5,453 nt of DNA from NCBI GenBank assembly GCA_002413455.1, contig DHXA01000033.1, positions 1,139-6,591 of the forward strand. Reading direction: 5' to 3'. Below are positions 1 through 5,453 of this stretch, piece after piece. The stretch is from Rhodanobacter sp. UBA5168 (lineage in GTDB: Bacteria > Pseudomonadota > Gammaproteobacteria > Xanthomonadales > Rhodanobacteraceae). The notes beneath the pieces were generated by a model. That model searched no databases. It saw only the letters and a program-made list of their open reading frames with translations, and was not told the origin of the DNA. Made by a program: the position numbers and the translations under genes. Position 1 is the stretch's first letter. Each line of letters starts with the position of its first letter.

Positions 1-1
1 G

Positions 2-1555
2 ACGGCGACGCGCGTCTACCTCGACTTCCTGCACGTGAAACAGAACAACGTGCCCGACGGCGGCGTCTCCACGATCGGCCTGACCAGCTACAGCAGTCCC
101 GATCCGTCGCGTCCGTTCGTCGCCGACGCGCCCGTGGTCGATCAGGACAACTTCTATGGCACGCGGCAGGATCACGACCGGGTCACGACGGACATGTTCA
201 CCGCAATCGTCGAACACGACTTTTCGCCGGACGTGACGCTGCACGACACGCTGCGCTGGGGACGCACGCGCCAGGACTATCTGCTCACCTCGTTCATGGC
301 CTCGGCGGCGAACCTGCTGACGCCCGACCCGGCCGACCCTTCAACCTGGACGGTGGCGCGCAGCAATCCGACCTTCAAGCACCAGGCCAACCGCATCGCC
401 ACCAACCAAACCAATCTCACTGCCAGTTTCGAGAGCGGAGCGATCACGCACAACCTGAGCGCCGGCATCGAGCTGACCCAGGAAAAAGCCACCACGCTCG
501 GCCTGGCCGCGCTCAACGGCAGCACCTGGCCGGCGGCCAATCTCTACCATCCCGATGCCGATGTCGGCGGCCTGCTCTATGGCCAGACGGGTGCCTACAG
601 CAGCGGCAGGACCGATACGGCCGCAGCCTATCTGTTCGACACGATGAAGTTCGGCGATCACTGGCAGGTGAACGCCGGTGCGCGGCTGGACCACTACAGC
701 ACCGACTTCAGCAGCATGGTGGTCTGCGGCGCCCGCAATGGCCCGGCCTGCGGCAACCTTCCGGCCGGCAGCGTGCTGCCGGGCGTCGATGCCACTGTTT
801 CGGGCAACCTGCCCAGCTACAAGCTCGGCGTGCTGTACAAGCCGGCGGCCAACGGCAGCATCTATGCCAATTTCGCTGTGTCGCAGGAACCGCCCGGCGG
901 CAACACGCTGGCCCTGAGCAGCTCGGCCAACAGTGCGGACAACCCCAACCTCGACCCGCAGAAGGCCCGAACTATCGAGTTCGGCACGAAGTGGGACCTG
1001 CTCGACGAGCGGCTGCTGCTGACCGGTGCGGTCTACCGCACCACCGTCAGCAACGATCTGGTGCAGGACCCGGCGGATCTGCAGTACTACCAGATCGGCA
1101 AGAAGCGCGTGCAGGGCATCGAGCTGAGCGCGGTCGGCAAACTCACCGACAACTGGGCGATCACTGCCGGCTACACCACCATGGACGCGAAGGTCGTCGA
1201 TGGCACCCACGTCGCCAACGACGGTTCCAGCGATCTGGCCTATACGCCGAAGAGCGCCTTCACCGCCTGGACCACCTACCACCTGCCGTTCAACCTCACC
1301 ATCGGCGGTGGCGCACGCTACGCCGGCGAGATGAAGCGCGGTACCGATGGCGCAGTCGGCACACCGGTCTTCACCGATGCGTACTGGGTGTTCGACGCGA
1401 TGGCCAGCTACCCGGTCAACAAGCACCTCGACCTGCAGTTGAATCTGTACAACCTGTTCGACAAGGATTACGTCGCGGCAATCAACAAGAGCGGTTACCG
1501 TTACACCCCCGGCGCGCCGCGTTCGGCGATGCTCACCGCCAATTTCCGCTTCTGA
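2..1555 (+). CDS. fiu: TonB-dependent catecholate siderophore receptor, Fiu/PiuA type (5' end missing)
   Basis: This is the outer-membrane beta-barrel part of a ferric-siderophore receptor. The family imports iron-loaded catecholates into the periplasm using TonB-ExbB-ExbD energy. The frame is open to the left edge (visible residues begin TATRVYLDFLH), so the gene starts upstream and the GTG at 35 is an internal valine. There are 517 visible residues, against roughly 750 in full-length family members. The signal peptide, TonB box and plug are therefore outside the window. Fiu hallmarks recalled from the E. coli protein are QNNVPDGG (about residues 14-21), DNFYGT, NQTNLT, VSQEPPGGN (about 293-301), QIGKKRVQG, DGAVGTP and INKSGYRYTPG near the end. 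The terminal LYNLFDKDYVA segment and final Phe are typical of TonB receptor barrels. Two cysteines (residues 242 and 250) sit in a probable surface loop. The downstream piuC-like gene supports the assignment. The family and catecholate class are clear; the exact siderophore is inferred. Confidence 0.93.
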   Translation, partial: TATRVYLDFLHVKQNNVPDGGVSTIGLTSYSSPDPSRPFVADAPVVDQDNFYGTRQDHDRVTTDMFTAIVEHDFSPDVTLHDTLRWGRTRQDYLLTSFMASAANLLTPDPADPSTWTVARSNPTFKHQANRIATNQTNLTASFESGAITHNLSAGIELTQEKATTLGLAALNGSTWPAANLYHPDADVGGLLYGQTGAYSSGRTDTAAAYLFDTMKFGDHWQVNAGARLDHYSTDFSSMVVCGARNGPACGNLPAGSVLPGVDATVSGNLPSYKLGVLYKPAANGSIYANFAVSQEPPGGNTLALSSSANSADNPNLDPQKARTIEFGTKWDLLDERLLLTGAVYRTTVSNDLVQDPADLQYYQIGKKRVQGIELSAVGKLTDNWAITAGYTTMDAKVVDGTHVANDGSSDLAYTPKSAFTAWTTYHLPFNLTIGGGARYAGEMKRGTDGAVGTPVFTDAYWVFDAMASYPVNKHLDLQLNLYNLFDKDYVAAINKSGYRYTPGAPRSAMLTANFRF

Positions 1556-1598
1556 CGTTTGCGCTGCAGCCCCTTCTCCTGCGGGAGCCGGGCTTTCC

Positions 1599-1602
1599 AG
1601 GA
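1599..1602 (+). promoter_or_regulatory. Ribosome binding site of the PiuC gene
   Basis: An AGGA Shine-Dalgarno core lies seven bases before the ATG at 1610. It decides the start, because the frame also opens earlier at a TTG (1559), which would add 17 residues unlike the family. The core lies inside a possible small hairpin (CGGG at 1589-1592 pairing with CCCG at 1604-1607, plus TT at 1595-1596 with AA at 1602-1603), so access to it could be affected by RNA folding. The 54-base gap has no terminator-like structure with a T-run, consistent with read-through from the receptor gene. Confidence 0.7.
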
Positions 1603-1609
1603 ACCCGAC

Positions 1610-2290
1610 ATGCTGCTGCACATACCCGATGTCCTCAGCCGCGAACAGGTCATCCAGATGCGCGCCGCGCTCGACGCCGCCGACTGGACCGACGGTCGCG
1701 AAACCGTCGGCGTGCAAGGCGCCAGGGTGAAACGCAACCAGCAGTTGCCGGATACGTCGCCACTGCGCCAGCAGCTTGGCCAGACCGTACTGTCGGCGTT
1801 GGCGAAACACCCGCTCTATCACGCGGCGACATTGCCGCTGCGCATCCTGCCTCCGCGCTTCAACCGCTACGAAGGCGGCGGTCACTACGGTTTCCACGTC
1901 GACGGTGCGGTGATGGCACTTTCCGCCGACGCCGGCCAGCTGCGCAGCGACATTTCCTGCACGCTGTTCCTCAGCGAACCGGGCGACTACGACGGCGGCG
2001 AGCTGATCGTCAGCGACACCTATGGCGAGCACGAAGTGAAACTGCCGGCCGGCGACCTGATCGTCTATCCGTCGAGCAGCCTGCATCGCGTACAGCCCGT
2101 TGCGCGCGGTGTGCGGCTGGCGGCGTTCTTCTGGGTCCAGAGCCTGATTCGCGACGACAGCCGACGCCGCCTGCTGTTCGAGCTTGATACTTCGATCCAG
2201 ACCCTGACCCAATCCGGTGCCGATGCCGACGCGCTGCTGCAGCTGACCGGTGTCTATCACAACCTGCTGCGCCAGTGGGCCGAGACCTGA
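1610..2290 (+). CDS. piuC: PKHD-type Fe(II)/2-oxoglutarate-dependent hydroxylase PiuC/YbiX
   Basis: This is a cytoplasmic non-heme iron dioxygenase of the prolyl-4-hydroxylase-like (PKHD) family. The family uses Fe(II), O2 and 2-oxoglutarate, but its physiological substrate is, to my knowledge, not settled. From the ATG at 1610 it is 226 residues, matching the 225-226 usual for PiuC/YbiX, and it begins [10 protein letters not shown] as family members do. The iron triad is visible as His96 and Asp98 (in [10 protein letters not shown]) and His159 (in SSSLHRV). Arg169 in GVRLAAFFW is the expected 2-oxoglutarate carboxylate ligand. Conserved surroundings include [14 protein letters not shown] (83-96) and DYDGGELIV (126-134), and a helical C-terminal extension follows (about 185-226). 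No key residue is missing. It lies 54 bases after the Fiu-type receptor on the same strand, the classic pairing, so co-transcription and iron control from an upstream promoter outside the window are inferred. Linked genes affect sensitivity to siderophore-conjugated beta-lactams in Pseudomonas. Confidence 0.95.
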   Translation: MLLHIPDVLSREQVIQMRAALDAADWTDGRETVGVQGARVKRNQQLPDTSPLRQQLGQTVLSALAKHPLYHAATLPLRILPPRFNRYEGGGHYGFHVDGAVMALSADAGQLRSDISCTLFLSEPGDYDGGELIVSDTYGEHEVKLPAGDLIVYPSSSLHRVQPVARGVRLAAFFWVQSLIRDDSRRRLLFELDTSIQTLTQSGADADALLQLTGVYHNLLRQWAET

Positions 2291-2303
2291 GCGCCGCCAG
2301 CTG

Positions 2304-2332
2304 TTCCCACCACGCGCCGTGGGGCGGATAAT
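2304..2332 (+). promoter_or_regulatory. Candidate sigma-70 promoter for rapA
   Basis: A -35-like TTCCCA (2304-2309, 4 of 6 consensus positions) and a -10-like GATAAT (2327-2332, 5 of 6) are separated by exactly 17 bases. Transcription would start near 2339, giving a leader of about 24 bases before the rapA ATG. AT-rich hexamers are rare in this G+C-rich sequence, which makes the GATAAT stand out. An imperfect inverted repeat (CCACG at 2310-2314, CGTGG at 2318-2322) occupies the spacer and could be an operator or a weak hairpin after piuC. This is pattern reading only; read-through from piuC remains possible. Confidence 0.42.
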
Positions 2333-2344
2333 CGGCGGCCCTCG

Positions 2345-2359
2345 ATGCAACACGGCTGA
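2345..2359 (+). other. Possible four-codon leader ORF before rapA
   Basis: ATG CAA CAC GGC TGA (Met-Gln-His-Gly-stop) ends three bases before the rapA ATG. If transcription starts near 2339 as predicted, this ATG would be among the first start codons on the message. The rapA start itself has no clear Shine-Dalgarno sequence, so translation by re-initiation or by a near-leaderless route is conceivable. An ORF this short easily arises by chance, and no functional evidence is visible. Confidence 0.12.
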
Positions 2360-2362
2360 ACA

Positions 2363-5203
2363 ATGTTCGTACCTGGTCAACGCTGGATTTCCTCCGCCGA
2401 ACCCGAGCTTGGTCTCGGCACGGTCTTACGCATCGAAGGGCGCGGGGTGCAGGTGCTGTTCGCCAAGGCCGGCGTGCTGCGCCCGTACGCGATCGACTCG
2501 GCGCCGTTGATCCGCGCCGAGTTCCGCGCAGGCCAGCGCGTCGCCGGCAAAGGCATCGCATTTCTGGTCGAGCGCGTGGAAATCCGCGACGAGCTGCTGA
2601 TCTACCGCGGCGAGGGCCGCGAGCTGGAAGAAGGCCAGCTTGATGACGAGCAGAGCGTGAGCCAGGCTGACGATCGCCTGATCGGCGGGCGCACCGATGC
2701 CGTGGCGCAGTTCGAGCTGCGCCTGGAAGGCCTCAAGCGGCGCGCCGAGGCGCGCCGTTCGCCTACGTGGGGCCTGGGAGCCGCGCGCATCGGACTGGTC
2801 CCGCACCAATTACGTGTAGCCGGCATCGCTTCCGCGCGGAGGCCGCCGCGTGTGCTGCTCGCCGACGAAGTCGGCCTGGGCAAGACCATCGAGGCGGGCA
2901 TGATCATTGCCCGCCAGCTCGCCACCGGCCGCGCCTCGCGCGTGCTCCTGCTGTTGCCCGACACCTTGGTGTACCAGTGGTTCGTCGAGCTGCTGCGCCG
3001 CTTCAACCTCAGTTTCGCGATCTATGACGAGGAGCGCTGCGAGGCGCTGGAGCAATCCGGCGACGGCGGCAATCCGTTCGAGGACGAACAACTGGTGATC
3101 GCCGATTTCGGCTTTCTCGAGAGTTCGCCAAAATACGCACAGCAATTGCTGGATGCGCCGTGGGACCTGCTGGTGGTGGATGAAGCCCACCATCTGGCGT
3201 GGTCGCCGGAAACGGCCAGCCCGCGCTACACGATGGTGGAGCAGCTTGCTGCCGTGATTCCCGGCGTAATCCTGCTCACCGCCACGCCGGAGCAGCTCGG
3301 CCGCAGCGGTCACTTTGCCCGCCTGCGCCTGCTCGATCCGCAGCGATACCACGATCTGGACGGCTATCTGGCGGAATCGGACACCTATCGGACGCTGTCA
3401 AACATTGCCGACCGCCTGCTCGACGGCGAAGCACTCGACGACACGCAGCGCGCGACGCTCGCCGAAGCTTTCCACGGCGACGAAACACTCACGGCGCAGC
3501 TGGCCGACTCGACCAAACCGGCTCACGCGCGCGAACTGCTCGCCGCGCTGATCGACCGCCACGGCACCGGCCGCGCGATGTTCCGCAACAACCGCGCTGG
3601 CGTCGGCGGCTTTCCCAATCGTCTGCCCGAGTGGCACCTGCTGGGCACGGATGCATTGGAGGAGAGCACGCGCCAGGCGCTGCTGGCCGAGTTCCACGCC
3701 GACATCCAGCAACCGCCGGCGTTGATTGAAGTCGACTACAGCGCCGACCCGCGTATCGACACTTTGATCGCCCTGCTCGATCGGCACCCGCAGGACAAGT
3801 TCCTGCTGATCTGCCGCAGCCAGGCCAAGGTGCTGGCGCTGGAAGAAGCGCTGCGCACGCGCAGTGGCGTCGGCGTGGCGCGCTTCCACGAAGGCCTTGG
3901 CATCGTGCAGCGCGACCGCAACGCGGCGTACTTCGCACAACCCGACGGCGCGCGCCTGCTGCTGTGCTCGGAGATCGGATCTGAGGGCCGCAACTTCCAG
4001 TTCGCACACCGGTTGATTCTTTGGGACCTGCCGCTGGATCCGGACCTGCTCGAACAGCGCATCGGCCGACTCGATCGCATCGGCCAGAAGCACGACATCA
4101 ACATCCATATCCTGGTGGTCGCCGACAGCGCACAGCATGTGCTGGCACGCTGGTACGACGAGGGCGTCGATGCGTTCCGCATGAGTCCGGCCGATGGCCG
4201 CGAACTGCTGCGCCGCTACGGCGAGCCGCTGACCCGGCTGGCCGACGAACATGCCCGCGGCGACGACAATCGCGATCAGGAACTGGACGCGCTGCTCACC
4301 GACACCCACGCCAGCCACCTGCAGATGGCCGAACTGATCCGAGGCGGCCGCGACCACCTGCTCGAACTGGCAGCCAGCCGCGACCTCCACGCCGACGAAT
4401 TGCAGCAGGCATTCTCGCGTGAGGATCACGACCCGGGCCGCGACGCGTTCGTGCAGCGATTGCTGGAGGCGTTCGGCATCCACGCGGAGGAGCTCGGCAG
4501 CCGGGTGTTGCTGCTCGATCCCCAATACCTGTCCACCGACGCCCTGCCCGGCTTTGCCGAGGGCCCGCAGTCGGTGACGTTCGCGCGCGACACGGCATTG
4601 GCGCGCGAGGAGCTGCCCTTGCTGCGGCTCGATCACCCGCTGGTGGCCGGCGCGCTCGATCTGGCGCTGTCCAGCGAACAAGGCAATGCCGCGTTCATGG
4701 TCGACGATGTTTTGCCACCGCGTACCGCACTGCTGCAGGCCGTGTATGTGCTCGAATGCGTGGCCGATCGCCGGCTCGATGCCGAGCGCTTCCTGCCAAG
4801 CCTGCCGATCGTGGTCACGGTCGATACCCGGTTGGCCGAACGCGCCGATTTCGCCCCCAGCGACATCGCCTTGCGCAAGGCGAGCGACCGCAATATCGAA
4901 GTGGCGCGCTACCGCAAGTTTCTCGGCAAACTGGTGCCACCGATGCTGGCGCGCGCTGAAACCCTCGCCAGTGCTCGCGGACAAGCCAGCATCGACGAAG
5001 CCCTGGGCCTCGCCACCGAGACGCTGGATGCCGAACTGTCGCGCCTGCTCGCCTTGCGCGCCGTGAATCCGTCGATCAGCGACAGGGAAATCACGGCCGT
5101 GGCCGACGAGCGCACCCAGGTGCTGGCCGCGCTGCCGCAGTCCCGCCTGCGGCTGGACGCGGTTCGTTTCGTGGTCAGCGCCGACTTCCTCGCGCTGCGC
5201 TGA
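2363..5203 (+). CDS. rapA: RNA polymerase-associated ATP-dependent protein RapA (HepA), Swi2/Snf2 family
   Basis: RapA is a cytoplasmic dsDNA-translocating ATPase that binds core RNA polymerase and frees it from stalled or post-termination complexes so that it can be reused. The 946-residue product compares with 968 in E. coli. Its start MFVPGQRWIS...ELGLGTV matches the E. coli N-terminus, fixing the ATG at 2363 despite a weak ribosome binding site. Order: N-terminal RNAP-binding Tudor-like region (about 1-105); ATPase lobe 1 (about 145-325) with Walker A DEVGLGKT (168-175, Lys174), DEAHH (273-277) and TATPEQ (306-311); lobe 2 (about 460-600) with LLLCSEIGSEGRNFQ (532-546) and motif VI QRIGRLDRIGQ (565-575); then the RapA-specific C-terminal region, including SRLLALRAVNPSISDREI (893-910) and RLDAVRFVV near the end. 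All catalytic motifs are intact. The segment between the lobes (about 425-460) looks roughly 20 residues shorter than in E. coli and lacks its recognisable PERIYQEFE-like stretch. It probably has its own promoter 72 bases or less upstream. Confidence 0.97.
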   Translation: MFVPGQRWISSAEPELGLGTVLRIEGRGVQVLFAKAGVLRPYAIDSAPLIRAEFRAGQRVAGKGIAFLVERVEIRDELLIYRGEGRELEEGQLDDEQSVSQADDRLIGGRTDAVAQFELRLEGLKRRAEARRSPTWGLGAARIGLVPHQLRVAGIASARRPPRVLLADEVGLGKTIEAGMIIARQLATGRASRVLLLLPDTLVYQWFVELLRRFNLSFAIYDEERCEALEQSGDGGNPFEDEQLVIADFGFLESSPKYAQQLLDAPWDLLVVDEAHHLAWSPETASPRYTMVEQLAAVIPGVILLTATPEQLGRSGHFARLRLLDPQRYHDLDGYLAESDTYRTLSNIADRLLDGEALDDTQRATLAEAFHGDETLTAQLADSTKPAHARELLAALIDRHGTGRAMFRNNRAGVGGFPNRLPEWHLLGTDALEESTRQALLAEFHADIQQPPALIEVDYSADPRIDTLIALLDRHPQDKFLLICRSQAKVLALEEALRTRSGVGVARFHEGLGIVQRDRNAAYFAQPDGARLLLCSEIGSEGRNFQFAHRLILWDLPLDPDLLEQRIGRLDRIGQKHDINIHILVVADSAQHVLARWYDEGVDAFRMSPADGRELLRRYGEPLTRLADEHARGDDNRDQELDALLTDTHASHLQMAELIRGGRDHLLELAASRDLHADELQQAFSREDHDPGRDAFVQRLLEAFGIHAEELGSRVLLLDPQYLSTDALPGFAEGPQSVTFARDTALAREELPLLRLDHPLVAGALDLALSSEQGNAAFMVDDVLPPRTALLQAVYVLECVADRRLDAERFLPSLPIVVTVDTRLAERADFAPSDIALRKASDRNIEVARYRKFLGKLVPPMLARAETLASARGQASIDEALGLATETLDAELSRLLALRAVNPSISDREITAVADERTQVLAALPQSRLRLDAVRFVVSADFLALR

Positions 5204-5217
5204 CCTGTCAGCGCAGC
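5194..5217. terminator. Perfect palindrome at the convergent gene ends, possible two-way 3'-end hairpin
   Basis: The left arm GCTGCGCTGAC (5194-5204) and right arm GTCAGCGCAGC (5207-5217) are exact reverse complements around a two-base centre (CT). The RNA would fold as a G+C-rich stem of about 10 bp with a CCTG tetraloop, on either strand. The rapA stop (TGA, 5201-5203) and the rhomboid stop (TGA on the minus strand, 5208-5210) both lie inside it. No T-run follows on either side, so it is not a textbook intrinsic terminator. It could pause polymerase or protect 3' ends, or assist Rho. The inverted repeat is certain; the function is inferred. Confidence 0.55.
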
Positions 5218-5453
5218 AGGCGTCCCTTTGGCTTCAGAGGCAATCGACCCCGCCAGTACTGGATCAGCACATAACCGCCCAGCATGCCGCCGAGATGGGC
5301 GAAATGGGCGATGCCGGCCTGGGTGCCGGTAACTCCCTGCACCAGTTCGACCACGGCGTAGCCGGTCACGAACAGCCATGCCGGCAACGGCACGGGCAGG
5401 AAGATCAACATCATCTTTTCCTGCGGATACAGCATGCCGAACGCCAGCAGCAC
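5208..5453 (-). CDS. Rhomboid-family intramembrane serine protease, C-terminal part (5' end missing)
   Basis: This is the last 81 residues of a polytopic inner-membrane protease that cleaves transmembrane substrates with a Ser-His dyad. The frame runs off the right edge. The first visible codon, GTG, reads as an internal valine in VLLAFGMLYPQEKM, the segment that normally follows the GASG-type catalytic serine helix, so the serine lies outside the window. Visible features are the loop FLPVPLPAW (18-26), a transmembrane helix around 27-39 (VTGYAVVELVQ), and a final helix with HFAHLGGMLGGYVLIQYW (50-67). His53 in AHLGGMLGG (bases 5295-5297) aligns with the catalytic histidine of GlpG-type rhomboids, and His50 is the common extra histidine. 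A short basic cytoplasmic tail (RGRLPLKPKGRLLR) ends the protein. It is convergent with rapA, the stops separated by four bases. The substrate cannot be deduced. The family call is firm; the alternative, an inactive rhomboid, depends on the unseen serine. Confidence 0.88.
   Translation of the reverse strand: MLLAFGMLYPQEKMMLIFLPVPLPAWLFVTGYAVVELVQGVTGTQAGIAHFAHLGGMLGGYVLIQYWRGRLPLKPKGRLLR

Noticed and set aside
35..37. GTG as the start of the receptor gene
   Set aside because: The frame continues to the window edge with conserved barrel residues (RVYLDFLH) before it, so the codon is internal.
1571..1587. CTCC-TGCG-GGAG stem resembling intergenic hairpin repeats of xanthomonads
   Set aside because: Only four base pairs are present, and the sequence matches a repeat family only loosely. 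With no second copy in the window, it cannot be called a repeat.
1559..1609. Upstream TTG start for piuC
   Set aside because: It would add 17 residues unlike the family. The ATG at 1610 has a well-spaced AGGA and gives the usual length of 226 residues.
991..2187. 398-codon plus-strand frame overlapping the receptor and piuC
   Set aside because: It is an Arg/His/Pro-rich shadow in another frame of two genes that have clear family motifs in their own frames.
341..2380. 679-codon open frame on the minus strand
   Set aside because: It runs antisense across two well-supported genes and their gap. Its translation is a low-complexity V/A/R/Q/G-rich string with no recognisable domain. Long antisense frames are expected in G+C-rich DNA where stop codons are rare.
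4058..4086. Direct repeat of CGCATCGGCC within rapA
   Set aside because: It simply encodes the repeated RIG residues of helicase motif VI (QRIGRLDRIGQ) and is explained by protein conservation.
3398..4984. 528-codon open frame on the minus strand inside rapA
   Set aside because: It is wholly antisense to the conserved ATPase and C-terminal regions of RapA, with the same composition artefact and no motif.

Overview
The window is about two-thirds G+C, tightly packed, and reads as ordinary chromosome of a gammaproteobacterium. A full-length RapA, a protein characteristic of Gammaproteobacteria, together with a Fiu/PiuC iron-uptake pair and high G+C points to the Xanthomonadales, perhaps a Rhodanobacter/Dyella-like genus. 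That placement is inferred from protein character and base composition and has not been tested by a search. I see no mobile element, CRISPR array, tRNA or rRNA.

Layout: (1) bases 2-1555, plus strand, hold the C-terminal two-thirds of a Fiu-type TonB-dependent catecholate siderophore receptor that begins before the window. (2) After a 54-base gap with a good ribosome binding site, bases 1610-2290 encode the complete PKHD-type Fe(II)/2-oxoglutarate hydroxylase PiuC/YbiX, the usual partner of such receptors. (3) A 72-base gap holds a candidate sigma-70 promoter with an inverted repeat in its spacer and a four-codon mini-ORF. It is followed by the complete rapA gene (2363-5203), a Swi2/Snf2-family ATPase that recycles RNA polymerase. 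(4) Only four bases separate rapA from the minus-strand end of a rhomboid intramembrane serine protease gene (5208-5453), which runs off the right edge. A perfect 11-bp-arm palindrome (5194-5217) spans this junction and contains both stop codons.

The receptor and hydroxylase most likely form one iron-responsive transcription unit, whose promoter and any Fur box lie outside the window. RapA is a transcription housekeeping protein and probably has its own promoter. The convergent rhomboid gene is unrelated in function as far as can be seen. I did not find a new biological system. The points most worth checking are the stop-codon palindrome, the short interlobe linker in RapA, and possible RNA structure or a leader peptide in the two intergenic gaps.
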